NCBI RefSeq assembly: GCF_034314165.1
Contig: NZ_JAVIWK010000001.1
Coordinates: forward strand, 868,001-932,000
Source: Pseudomonas sp. Bout1
GTDB taxonomy: Bacteria; Pseudomonadota; Gammaproteobacteria; Pseudomonadales; Pseudomonadaceae
Direction of reading: 5' to 3'
DNA: 64,000 bases
The position numbers and the translations under genes are program-made. Below, one piece after another: positions 1 through 7,969 of the stretch. The notes under the pieces were generated by a model. It was not told the origin of the DNA. It saw only the letters and a list, made by a program, of their open reading frames with translations, and did no database searches. Position 1 is the stretch's first letter; each line of letters opens with the position of its first letter.

Positions 1-2538
1 TTCTCCCAGGTGTTGGGTGCTGCAGGTGACGTGCACGGCGATCGGAGCTTCCTGGGGGGTGAAGTCGAGGCGGTCCATGAGGTGGGTGCGGATAAAACGT
101 ACCGGGTCGTAGAGGTCGAGGCGGGTTTCGGCCAGGTCCTGGACCAGGCGTAGGGTGCACGGGCTGGTGTCGCAGTAGATCGGGTCGAGGCCGCCACGGC
201 TGGCGTGGAGCAGGGCGCCGATCAGTTCCTGGCGTTTGTGTTCGGCTTGTTCAGCGTAGCCTTTGGACGCGAAAGGCTGACCGCAACAGAGGTTGTCTTG
301 ATTGTCGGGGAAGACTACCTGGTAACCGGCTTTTTCCAGCAGGCCACGGGTTTTGTCGTACAGCGACATCTGCTCGGTGTCGCCGGCTGCCGGCCCCATT
401 GCTCGTGATACGCAGGCGGCGAGGTACACCACCCTTGGTCGTGCATCGCTCACGGCGGGGCTGAAGCGAATGGCCTTTTCCGGTTGTGGCATGGCGTTGC
501 TCCACAGAGGGATTTGCCCCTTGGACAACCGGGTCACTGTGGCCGAGAGCTTCGCCAGTCGCGGAGCGCCCAGTAGCATGCGCGCACCGTTGGCCACGTG
601 CAGCGTGAAGCGCGCACCTTGCAAGGCAGTCGCGAAATGCGTCGACAGCCATTCGGCTGTTTTCGTACGGTCGGCGTCGCGGCTTCGCAGCTTTTTCACC
701 AAGTCGCCGGTATTGATGCCTACCGGGCAACGTTGCGCGCAAAGCCCGGTTGCCGCGCAGGTGTCGATGCCTTGGTACTGATAGGCCGCTTCCAGTTCGG
801 TGGTGTCGATACCGGCGCGCTTTTTAGCCTGGATATCGCGCCAGATCACAATGCGTTGGCGCGGGCTCAGGGTCAGCCCTTTTGACGGGCACACCGGTTC
901 GCAGAAGCCGCACTCGATGCACTTATCCACAAGCTCGTCCGCGGCGGGCAGGGGTTTGAGGTGCTTGAGGTGGATTTGCGGGTCTTCGCTGAGTACCACG
1001 TCCGGGTTGAGAATGCCGTTGGGGTCGAGCAGGCGCTTGAGCTGCCACATCAACTGGTAGGCATCGCTGCCCCATTCCAATTCGACGAAGGGAGCCATGT
1101 TGCGGCCGGTGCCGTGCTCGGCCTTCAACGAACCGCCAAACTCAACGGCCACCAACTGGGCCACGTCGTCCATGAACGCCTGGTAGCGTGCGACTTCTTG
1201 CGCGCTGTTGAAGCCTTGTGTGAAGACAAAGTGCAGGTTGCCTTCCAGGGCGTGTCCGAAAAGGATCGCTTCGTCGTAGTGATGTTTGTCGAACAACCCG
1301 ATCAGGCGATTAACCCCGATGGCCAGTTGTTCAACTGGGAAGGTCACGTCTTCGATGATCACGGTGGTACCGGTTTTACGCACAGCGCCCACGGCCGGAA
1401 AGGTGTCTTTACGGATCGCCCAAAGGCGGGCGTTTTCTACCGGGTCTTCGGTGAAGTCGACTTGTTTCTCCACCGGGAAGTTGGCCAGGGAGGCCATGAT
1501 CAGCGCCAGTTGCTCATGCAGCAGCGATGGCGAAGCGGCGCGGGATTCGATCAGCAGCGCGCAGGCATTTTCCGACAACTGCTGTACGAAAGCCGGCATG
1601 CCGGGCTTGTCCTGCACTGAGCGCATGCTGCGACGGTCCAGCAGTTCTACCGCCGAAACGGGCTGTGTCTTGAGGACGGTCACGGCGTTGCAGCAGGTTT
1701 CCACATCAGGGAACACGATCAGCGCCGAGGCTTTGTTCGGGTGATCGATCACCGTGTCGTAGGTCACAGCGCTGATAAAGCCCAAGGTGCCCTCGGAGCC
1801 CACCAGCAGGTGGCTGAGGATATCCAGTGGCTCGTCGAAATCCACCAAGGCGTTGAGTGACAAGCCGGTGGTATTTTTCAGACGGTATTTATGGCGGATT
1901 TTTGCAGCCAGTTCGGCATTGGCCCGCGTTTCGCGTCCCAGTGTCGACAGGCGTTCGAGCAGGTTGGCGTGGTGTTGGCGAAAGGCCGAAACGCTGACCG
2001 GGTCTTCTGTGTCCAGGCGGCTGCCATCAGCCAGCACCAAGCGGATTCCCGCCAGGGTGTGATAGGTATTCTGTGCCGTGCCGCAGCACATGCCGCTGGC
2101 ATTGTTGGCGACTATGCCGCCAATTTTGCAGGCGTTGATAGACGCCGGGTCCGGGCCGATCTTGCGCCCGAATGGCGCCAGCCAGGCGTTTGCCTGGGCA
2201 CCGATCACGCCCGGTTGCAGGCGGATTTGTGTGCCCTGGCCGCGAATCTCGCGCCCGTTCCAATTGTCCCCGAGCACGATCAGTACCGAGTCGCTGATGG
2301 CCTGCCCGGAAAGGCTGGTGCCTGCCGCACGAAAGGTTACGGGCACGCGATCGCGCTGGGCCAGTTGCAGCAGCGCCACCACTTCATCTTCCGACTCGAC
2401 GCGGATCACCAGTTGTGGGATCAGTCGGTAAAAACTGGCATCGGTGCCGAAGGCAAGGGTGGAAAGTGGATCGTCGAAACGGCGATCCTTCGGGATCAGT
2501 TGTGCGGCGTCGCTCAAAAAGGCAGCAGGCAGGCTCAT
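1..2538 (-). CDS. dld: D-lactate dehydrogenase-type FAD/4Fe-4S oxidoreductase, C-terminus cut by window edge
   Basis: Membrane-associated flavoprotein of the FAD-linked oxidase plus iron-sulfur family, which oxidises D-lactate to pyruvate and passes electrons to the quinone pool. The 846 codons in the window begin MSLPAAFLSDAAQLIP and run without a stop. The FAD (PCMH-type) domain shows TFRAAGTSLSGQA and GPDPASINACKIGG. Further on are ferredoxin-like cysteines (CIECGFCEPVCP, then CAATGLCAQRCP) and Cys-rich C-terminal motifs (NLCCGQPF, CDTSPC). Family members are usually about 930-940 residues, so roughly 90 are missing beyond position 1. ATG at 2538 follows a GGAGG ribosome-binding site. It lies 70 bp downstream of lldP on the same strand, so co-transcription and LldR control are inferred. 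Family is certain. The substrate is inferred from the neighbours and could be another 2-hydroxyacid. Confidence 0.85.
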   Translation of the reverse strand, partial: MSLPAAFLSDAAQLIPKDRRFDDPLSTLAFGTDASFYRLIPQLVIRVESEDEVVALLQLAQRDRVPVTFRAAGTSLSGQAISDSVLIVLGDNWNGREIRGQGTQIRLQPGVIGAQANAWLAPFGRKIGPDPASINACKIGGIVANNASGMCCGTAQNTYHTLAGIRLVLADGSRLDTEDPVSVSAFRQHHANLLERLSTLGRETRANAELAAKIRHKYRLKNTTGLSLNALVDFDEPLDILSHLLVGSEGTLGFISAVTYDTVIDHPNKASALIVFPDVETCCNAVTVLKTQPVSAVELLDRRSMRSVQDKPGMPAFVQQLSENACALLIESRAASPSLLHEQLALIMASLANFPVEKQVDFTEDPVENARLWAIRKDTFPAVGAVRKTGTTVIIEDVTFPVEQLAIGVNRLIGLFDKHHYDEAILFGHALEGNLHFVFTQGFNSAQEVARYQAFMDDVAQLVAVEFGGSLKAEHGTGRNMAPFVELEWGSDAYQLMWQLKRLLDPNGILNPDVVLSEDPQIHLKHLKPLPAADELVDKCIECGFCEPVCPSKGLTLSPRQRIVIWRDIQAKKRAGIDTTELEAAYQYQGIDTCAATGLCAQRCPVGINTGDLVKKLRSRDADRTKTAEWLSTHFATALQGARFTLHVANGARMLLGAPRLAKLSATVTRLSKGQIPLWSNAMPQPEKAIRFSPAVSDARPRVVYLAACVSRAMGPAAGDTEQMSLYDKTRGLLEKAGYQVVFPDNQDNLCCGQPFASKGYAEQAEHKRQELIGALLHASRGGLDPIYCDTSPCTLRLVQDLAETRLDLYDPVRFIRTHLMDRLDFTPQEAPIAVHVTCSTQHLGE

Positions 2539-2608
2539 CGGTCCTCCAGAAATAGCTGACGCCGGAATAACGGCCCGGCGTCGATTCTTACCCTATTACA
2601 CGCAGGTA

Positions 2609-4303
2609 TCAGTGCACCAGCATGCCGGTGAACCAGTAGGCCTGTGCCAAGGTGATCAACCCGACAATCGTCGCGAAGAACAGGCTGTGCTTGAGGGTAA
2701 AGCGAAACAGGTCGGATTCTTTGCCCACCAGGCCGGTTGCGGCGCACGCCACGGCGATCGACTGCGGCGAGATCATCTTGCCGGTTACGCCGCCGCTGGT
2801 ATTCGCGGCCACCAGCAAGGTGTCGTTGACGCCGATCTGGTGCGCGGTGGTGGCTTGCAGTGAGCTGAACAGTGCGTTGGACGAGGTGTCGGAACCCGTC
2901 AGGAATACCCCGAGCCAGCCAAGGAATGGCGAGAAGAACGGGAACGCCGCGCCGGTAGCCGCCAACACCAGGGCCATGGTTGATGACATGCCGGAGTAGT
3001 TGGTGACGAAAGCAAAGGCCAGCACCATGCCGATGGACAGGATCGGCCAGCGCAGTTCATAGAAGGTTTCTTTCAGGGTGGTCAGACCAGTTTTGAAATC
3101 AATCTTCAGCACCACCATCGACACCAGGGCAGAGAAGAAAATCGCCGTGCCGGTGGCGGAAATCGGGTCAAGCTTGAATACCGCCGGGATCGCCGTAGGG
3201 GTGGCAACGATGGGTGCAACCTTGATCACCAATTGGTCCAGGTGCGGAATCGCGAAGTTGAATACCGAGCTGTACATCGCGCCACCCGCAGCAAACATCG
3301 CCTTGAACGGCTTGAGGGTCCAGAGGGTGACCAGCACGGTCAGGATCAGGAACGGCGACCAGGCCTTGAAAATTTCCCCCAGGCTGTAAGGCGACGCCAG
3401 GGTGTTGCGCGGCAGGCCAAAACCACCGGCGCTGGCGGTGATGGCGGTGCCGGACGTTGCGCCAGCGATTTGCGCACCGGCGCTGCGCTTGGGCTGCCAG
3501 ACTTTGAGGAACAGAGTCAGGGAAATCAGGCTGGCCAGAGCCGAGGTGATGTCTGGCAGTTCCGGGCCGATGAAGTTTGAGGTGAAGAATTGCGTAACGG
3601 CAAAGCTCAGGCCCGCAACCAGTGCGGCTGGCCAGGTTTCCTTGACGCCGCGCAGGCCGTCCATCATGAACACCAGCCAGAACGGTACGAACAACGACAG
3701 CAGTGGTAGCTGGCGGCCCGCCATGGCACCGATCTTGAACGCGTCGATGCCGGTTACTTGCCCGGCTACGATGATCGGAATCCCCAGTGCGCCAAAGGCG
3801 ACGGGGGCGGTGTTGGCAATCAGGCACAGGCCGGCGGCGTACAGCGGGTTGAAGCCCAGGCCGACCAGCAGTGCGGCGGTAATCGCCACGGGAGCACCGA
3901 AACCGGCTGCGCCTTCAAGAAAGGCGCCGAAGCAGAAGCCGATCAGCAGCACTTGCAGGCGCTGGTCGTCGGTAATCGACAGCACCGAGCTGCGGATGAT
4001 TTCGAACTGGCCGCTCTTGACCGTCAGTTTGTACAAGAATACAGCGGCGACGATGATCCAGGCGATTGGCCACAGGCCGTAGGCAAAGCCATAACCGGCG
4101 GCGGCGAGTGCCATGTCCACCGGCATTTGGAAGGCAAAGATCGCCACCAGGATCGACAGCGCCAAGGTGATGCTGCCGGCAACGTGACCTTTGAGGCGGA
4201 ACACGGCCAGGGCCAGGAAGAAAAATACGATGGGAATAACGGCGGCCAGTGCGGACAGGCCGAGGCTGCCGAGCGGGCTGTAGAGCTGTTGCCAGGTTTG
4301 CAT
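2609..4303 (-). CDS. lldP: L-lactate permease (LctP family)
   Basis: Inner-membrane lactate/proton symporter of the LctP family, 564 residues, the usual length. The sequence is hydrophobic throughout with about a dozen predicted membrane segments. It carries family signatures such as [19 protein letters not shown] and [15 protein letters not shown]. The start [16 protein letters not shown] matches the family N-terminus. It is divergent from lldR, and the 261-bp gap between them contains a 23-bp perfect palindrome of LldR type, so induction by lactate through LldR is likely. It is followed after 70 bp by dld. In P. aeruginosa an lldD gene sits between the two and is absent here. Members of this family also carry D-lactate and glycolate, so the exact substrate range is open. 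Confidence 0.93.
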   Translation of the reverse strand: MQTWQQLYSPLGSLGLSALAAVIPIVFFFLALAVFRLKGHVAGSITLALSILVAIFAFQMPVDMALAAAGYGFAYGLWPIAWIIVAAVFLYKLTVKSGQFEIIRSSVLSITDDQRLQVLLIGFCFGAFLEGAAGFGAPVAITAALLVGLGFNPLYAAGLCLIANTAPVAFGALGIPIIVAGQVTGIDAFKIGAMAGRQLPLLSLFVPFWLVFMMDGLRGVKETWPAALVAGLSFAVTQFFTSNFIGPELPDITSALASLISLTLFLKVWQPKRSAGAQIAGATSGTAITASAGGFGLPRNTLASPYSLGEIFKAWSPFLILTVLVTLWTLKPFKAMFAAGGAMYSSVFNFAIPHLDQLVIKVAPIVATPTAIPAVFKLDPISATGTAIFFSALVSMVVLKIDFKTGLTTLKETFYELRWPILSIGMVLAFAFVTNYSGMSSTMALVLAATGAAFPFFSPFLGWLGVFLTGSDTSSNALFSSLQATTAHQIGVNDTLLVAANTSGGVTGKMISPQSIAVACAATGLVGKESDLFRFTLKHSLFFATIVGLITLAQAYWFTGMLVH

Positions 4304-4352
4304 ATGGGGTGGCCCCTAATTGTTGTTGGTCAGGCACTGCTTGAGTGATTTG

Positions 4353-4375
4353 GTAAATTGGTAATACCAATTTAC
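4353..4375. promoter_or_regulatory. Candidate LldR operator, perfect 23-bp palindrome
   Basis: Arms GTAAATTGGTA and TACCAATTTAC flank a single central A at 4364. The core TTGGT-N3-ACCAA fits the operator type of FadR-subfamily GntR regulators, and E. coli LldR sites share the AATTGG/CCAATT form. It lies 50 bp upstream of the lldP start and about 190 bp upstream of lldR, so it could control both. The palindrome is seen directly; LldR binding is inferred. Confidence 0.8.
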
Positions 4376-4564
4376 AGTCACCGTTGGCTAGGTTAAAAGC
4401 CTTCAGGGGGATGTGTCAATTTGCCGCTTGTGAATCTTTGGTCGTAGTTCATGGTGAGCGGGTGCTGATTGGCTGAAACGAGAGGGTTCTGATAGGTGCC
4501 GGATGCGCGGCGATAGGCCAGAATAGGGGCCCCGGCGAGTGGTCGGGATGGTGGAGAGTGAGTT

Positions 4565-5332
4565 ATGGGGTTTGATCAGGTGCGTCAGCGCCGTTTGTCT
4601 GACGATATCGTCGAGCAGCTTGAGGGCATGATCCTTGAGGGCACGCTGAAGTCGGGCGAGCGCTTGCCGGCCGAGCGCGCACTGGCCGAGCAATTCGGGG
4701 TGTCGCGCCCTTCGTTGCGTGAGGCGATCCAAAAACTGGCGGCCAAAGGCCTGCTGGTCAGCCGCCAGGGTGGTGGCAATTATGTGGTGGAGTCGCTGGG
4801 TTCAACCTTCAGCGATCCACTGCTGCACCTGCTGGAAAATAACCCCGAGGCTCAGCGCGATCTTCTGGAGTTTCGTCAGACGCTGGAAGCCTCTTGCGCA
4901 TATTACGCAGCGTTGCGCGCCACTGAGGTGGACCGCGAACGGCTTACCGCCGCGTTCGAAGAACTACAGGATTGCTACACGCGACCAGACGAAGTGAGCC
5001 GTGTGGAAGAGGGCGCGGCGGATGCGAGGTTTCACCTGGCTATCGCCGAGGCCAGCCATAACGCGGTATTGCTGCACACCATTCGCGGCTTGTTCGACCT
5101 GCTCAAGCGCAACGTGGTGACCAACATTGGCGGCATGTACCAGCAGCGCACCGAGACACGGGACATGCTGATCAATCAGCACCGTGACCTGTACCTGGCG
5201 ATTATCGAGGGACGCGCCGAGCAGGCACGGGAAGTTGCAACACGCCACCTGCTGTATGTGCAGGAAGTGCTGGAGGAGGTGCGTCAGGAGGTTCAGCGCA
5301 TGGCCCGGGCGGAGCGGCGCAAAGGGATGTAG
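4565..5332 (+). CDS. lldR: GntR/FadR-family lactate-responsive regulator LldR
   Basis: Transcription factor of 255 residues. The N-terminal winged helix-turn-helix (about residues 8-75) includes ERLPAERALAEQFGVSRPSLREAIQKLAAKGLL, typical of GntR proteins. The C-terminal FCD ligand-binding domain (about 90-235) has the family's acidic and histidine residues (DARFHLAIAEASHN, INQHRDLYLAI). LldR proteins repress lactate genes and are released by lactate. Divergent from lldP and next to dld, with a fitting operator between, which makes this assignment stronger than a generic GntR call. ATG at 4565 follows GGAGAGTGAGTT. Confidence 0.9.
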   Translation: MGFDQVRQRRLSDDIVEQLEGMILEGTLKSGERLPAERALAEQFGVSRPSLREAIQKLAAKGLLVSRQGGGNYVVESLGSTFSDPLLHLLENNPEAQRDLLEFRQTLEASCAYYAALRATEVDRERLTAAFEELQDCYTRPDEVSRVEEGAADARFHLAIAEASHNAVLLHTIRGLFDLLKRNVVTNIGGMYQQRTETRDMLINQHRDLYLAIIEGRAEQAREVATRHLLYVQEVLEEVRQEVQRMARAERRKGM

Positions 5333-5335
5333 CAA

Positions 5336-5375
5336 TTATTGTGGCTGAGGCAGCAGGCTCCCTCGGCCACAATAA
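5336..5375. terminator. Hairpin between convergent lldR and smpB
   Basis: Arms TTATTGTGGC (5336-5345) and GCCACAATAA (5366-5375) are exact, and pairing continues inward through GAGG/CCTC. It sits 4 bp after the lldR stop and ends 12 bp before the smpB stop, so it probably ends both transcripts. There is no clear U-tract on either strand beyond the AT-rich stem ends. Its inner GGCTCCCTCGGCC resembles the REP-type repeats seen elsewhere in the window. Confidence 0.6.
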
Positions 5376-5387
5376 CTCACAAGAAGG

Positions 5388-5870
5388 TCAGTCTTCCTTG
5401 CCCTTGTTGCGTACGGCACGCTGCAATTCCCGGTTGGAATCACGTTCGCGCTCGGTGTCACGCTTGTCGTATTCCTTCTTGCCCTTGCCCAGTGCGATCT
5501 CGCACTTGACCAGGTGCTTGCTCCAGTACCATGACAGGCAGATACAGGCGTAGCCCTTCTGCTGCACGGCGGCCTGGAGCTTTTCCAGTTCGCGGGCATT
5601 GAGCAACAGCTTGCGCGTGCGCACCGGGTCGGCGATCACGTGGGTGCTGGCGGTCATCAGCGGCGTGATATGACTGCCGAGCAGCCAGGCCTCACCGTCT
5701 TTGAGCAGCACATAACTGTCGACCAGTTGCAGCTTGCTGGCGCGCAGACTTTTTACTTCCCAGCCGGCCAGGACCAGACCAGCCTCGAACCGATGTTCGA
5801 TGAAGTAATCGTGTCGCGCCTTTTTGTTTTGCGCGATGGTCCCTGTTGGGTGTTTCTTTTGTTTAGCCAT
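5388..5870 (-). CDS. smpB: SsrA-binding protein SmpB
   Basis: Small RNA-binding protein of 160 residues that partners tmRNA in trans-translation and rescues stalled ribosomes. The protein begins [18 protein letters not shown] and contains [14 protein letters not shown], characteristic of SmpB, with a basic C-terminal tail ([17 protein letters not shown]) that enters the empty mRNA channel. An open frame continues upstream, but the conserved N-terminus fixes the start at 5870. It is divergent from ratA, and no tmRNA gene (ssrA) is visible in this window. Confidence 0.96.
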   Translation of the reverse strand: MAKQKKHPTGTIAQNKKARHDYFIEHRFEAGLVLAGWEVKSLRASKLQLVDSYVLLKDGEAWLLGSHITPLMTASTHVIADPVRTRKLLLNARELEKLQAAVQQKGYACICLSWYWSKHLVKCEIALGKGKKEYDKRDTERERDSNRELQRAVRNKGKED

Positions 5871-6038
5871 AGGGGCGGCATTATAGGGAGTTGCGAGCGC
5901 GTCGGCTACGGTCAACCTGCGTGCTTGAGCGTGTTGAGTGAATCCCGGACAATGCAGGCTGGTTTTTGATTTTTTTCTTTCGCGAATCCTGTTGTCCTTT
6001 CGCGATGTTTGCCGTTCAGCTGTGGAAATAACGCTCAC

Positions 6039-6473
6039 ATGACGACGCATATTCAACGTTCGGCCCTGCTGCCTTACCCGGCACAGGCGCTCTATGACCT
6101 GGTCAACGACGTGGCGCGTTACCCGGAGTTCCTGCCTTGGTGTTCGACTGCCGAGGTGCTGGAGAGCAGTGACGAGCATATGCTCGCCAGCGTGGGGGTA
6201 GCGAAGGGCGGCTTGAGCCAGCACTTTGTCACGCGCAACATACTGGTGCCCGGGCAGTCCATCGAGATGAACCTCGAAGAAGGCCCGTTCACTCAGCTGC
6301 ACGGTGTGTGGGTGTTCAAGGCGTTGAACGAGAAGGCCTGTAAAATCAGCCTGGACCTGTCGTTCGATTACGCCGGCCCTATCGTGCGTGCCACCTTGGG
6401 CCCACTGTTCAATCAAGCGGCCAATACCTTGGTGGACGCGTTTTGCCAGCGCGCGAAGCAAATTCATGGCTGA
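6039..6473 (+). CDS. ratA: RatA-type START-like protein (ubiquinone-binding/toxin family)
   Basis: A 144-residue protein of the polyketide cyclase/START-like fold. The N-terminus [35 protein letters not shown] is typical of RatA/YfjG and the coenzyme Q-binding COQ10-like family. E. coli RatA was reported to block 70S association, while eukaryotic and Caulobacter homologues assist ubiquinone function, so the physiological role is unsettled. I chose ATG 6039 because it gives the family length; an in-frame ATG 30 bp upstream has no family support. Its last 8 bases overlap rnfH, so the two are probably translated from one message. Confidence 0.9.
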   Translation: MTTHIQRSALLPYPAQALYDLVNDVARYPEFLPWCSTAEVLESSDEHMLASVGVAKGGLSQHFVTRNILVPGQSIEMNLEEGPFTQLHGVWVFKALNEKACKISLDLSFDYAGPIVRATLGPLFNQAANTLVDAFCQRAKQIHG

Positions 6474-6780
6474 ACCATGGGTTGAAATAGAGGTGGTATA
6501 CGCCGCGGTGGATCGCCAGGCATTGATGAGCCTGGCGGTAGCGCCGGGCTCGAGCCTCAGGGCGGCGGTGCTGGCTTCTGGAATGGCCGCGCAATTTGCT
6601 CAACTGAATCTGCAGAGCTGCCCGTTGGGGATTTTCGGTAAGGTAGTAGCGGACGCGGATGTTCGGTGCGTGCAAGCCGGAGACCGAATCGAGATTTATC
6701 GGCCATTGCTGGCAGACCCGATGGAGATACGGCGCTTGCGTGCGGCCAAGGCTGCGAAGGCAAAACAGCAGAATTCATAG
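6466..6780 (+). CDS. rnfH: RnfH family ubiquitin-like protein
   Basis: A 104-residue protein beginning [18 protein letters not shown], with a beta-grasp (ubiquitin/ThiS-like) pattern and the conserved GIFGKVV and [10 protein letters not shown] segments of the RnfH/UPF0125 family. Its function is unknown. The ratA-rnfH pair next to smpB and bamE is a conserved gammaproteobacterial cluster. ATG 6466 lies inside the last codons of ratA, indicating coupled translation. A strong bidirectional terminator follows 20 bp after the stop. Confidence 0.9.
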   Translation: MAEPWVEIEVVYAAVDRQALMSLAVAPGSSLRAAVLASGMAAQFAQLNLQSCPLGIFGKVVADADVRCVQAGDRIEIYRPLLADPMEIRRLRAAKAAKAKQQNS

Positions 6781-6800
6781 TTTGCGAAATGGCAGGCAAC

Positions 6801-6826
6801 AAAAAGCCCGGCATGCCGGGCTTTTT
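6801..6826. terminator. Bidirectional rho-independent terminator, rnfH/bamE
   Basis: Perfect palindrome AAAAAGCCCGGCA/TGCCGGGCTTTTT with a GC-rich stem and T5 on both strands, placed between the convergent stops of rnfH (6780) and bamE (6843). Confidence 0.93.
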
Positions 6827-6842
6827 ATCGAGCGTTGCGCAT

Positions 6843-7370
6843 TTATTGCGGGCTGGCGTCCAGGGGTTCTGGAGTCGGCACCGGAACGGTTTGCACGCCG
6901 TCGACGCCTTTCTGGATCTCGTCCAGCAAGGAGCCAGGCTTGGCCGGTACCTCGGACTTGGGCTTTTCCTCGTTCTGCGCGGGCGCAGGGGCGGTGGTGC
7001 CGTTGTCCTTGCCCAGCAGGGCTTCATCGCGGCTTACGCCCGGCTTGAAGTCCCCAGAGAGGCTGGTGAGCTGGTCATTGCCATTAAAGATGACACTGAC
7101 CCGCTCCTGCTGGCGTTCACCGCCACCAGGCTGGATGCTATAGAGATAATCCCAGCGATCGGCATGGAATGTGTCGGTCAGCAGGGGATTACCCATGATA
7201 AACCGTACTTGCCGTCGGGTCATTCCCGGGCGTAACTGGTCTATCATGTCCTGCGTGACGACATTGCCCTGCTGGATGTCGATTTTGTAAACCCCGGGGA
7301 ATGAACAACCGGCGAGTGCGAGCAGTCCCACAAAGGTGAAACTGGTTAGCAAGAGCTTGGTGTTTTGCAT
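6843..7370 (-). CDS. bamE: Outer-membrane assembly lipoprotein BamE (OmlA)
   Basis: Lipoprotein of the BAM complex, which inserts beta-barrel proteins into the outer membrane. Of 175 residues, the first about 21 form a lipoprotein signal ending in LLALAGC, with Cys22 the lipidation site. The SmpA/OmlA domain follows ([46 protein letters not shown]). The proline/alanine/lysine-rich tail from about residue 125 is longer than in E. coli BamE (113 residues), as is usual for pseudomonad OmlA. It is divergent from fur, a neighbour pair conserved across Pseudomonas. Confidence 0.95.
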   Translation of the reverse strand: MQNTKLLLTSFTFVGLLALAGCSFPGVYKIDIQQGNVVTQDMIDQLRPGMTRRQVRFIMGNPLLTDTFHADRWDYLYSIQPGGGERQQERVSVIFNGNDQLTSLSGDFKPGVSRDEALLGKDNGTTAPAPAQNEEKPKSEVPAKPGSLLDEIQKGVDGVQTVPVPTPEPLDASPQ

Positions 7371-7468
7371 CGGTGGGCGACTTCCACTATCTTGGCTGGG
7401 ACAACGTAAACGCCGATCATACCCGTATTAAGAGAAGCTGCGAAGCAGCATCCGCGAGAAAGCTAACC

Positions 7469-7873
7469 ATGGTTGAAAATAGCGAACTACGCAAAGCCGG
7501 TCTTAAAGTGACTCTGCCACGAGTCAAGATTCTACAAATGCTCGATTCTGCTGAGCAGCGCCACATGAGTGCCGAGGATGTATACAAGGCACTGATGGAG
7601 TCTAACGAGGACGTCGGCCTGGCCACGGTTTACCGTGTACTGACCCAGTTTGAAGCAGCAGGACTGGTGGTTCGTCATAATTTCGACGGCGGTCATGCAG
7701 TCTTCGAACTGGCTGACGGCGGTCATCACGACCACATGGTTGACCTGGATACCAATGAGGTTATCGAGTTCACCAGTCCGGAAATCGAGAAGCTCCAGCA
7801 TATGATCGCTGAGCAGCATGGATTCGATTTGGTGGACCACAATCTGGTTCTCTACATACGTAAGAAAAAGTAA
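7469..7873 (+). CDS. fur: Ferric uptake regulator Fur
   Basis: Iron-responsive repressor of 134 residues. The winged-helix DNA-binding domain (1-83) includes LATVYRVLTQFEAAGLV, and the metal-binding/dimer domain has HHDH at 86-89 and the C-terminus LVDHNLVLYIRKKK. It is closely similar to P. aeruginosa Fur. There is no cysteine anywhere: Asp92 stands where E. coli Fur has Cys93 of its structural zinc site. Fe(II)-Fur would repress iron uptake genes and, in this window, prrF and possibly hmuTUV. ATG 7469 gives the exact family length; an in-frame upstream extension is not conserved. Confidence 0.97.
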   Translation: MVENSELRKAGLKVTLPRVKILQMLDSAEQRHMSAEDVYKALMESNEDVGLATVYRVLTQFEAAGLVVRHNFDGGHAVFELADGGHHDHMVDLDTNEVIEFTSPEIEKLQHMIAEQHGFDLVDHNLVLYIRKKK

Positions 7874-7905
7874 GAAAGCTACGCAGATTCGCTCTGCGAA
7901 ACGAT

Positions 7906-7938
7906 CGAAGGCGACCCTAGGGTCGCCTTCGTGCTTTC
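7906..7938 (+). terminator. fur terminator
   Basis: Perfect 26-bp palindrome built from arms CGAAGGCGACCCT and AGGGTCGCCTTCG (7906-7931), followed by the T-rich TGCTTTCT. It lies 32 bp after the fur stop and before the convergent recN stop. Confidence 0.85.
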
Positions 7939-7969
7939 TATAGAAAGAAAATACTCAGTAAGCCAGGCT

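Noticed and set aside
5388..6467. A 359-residue reading of the smpB frame extending over ratA
   Set aside because: Only the last 160 residues match SmpB; the rest is the antisense of ratA. The start was set at 5870.
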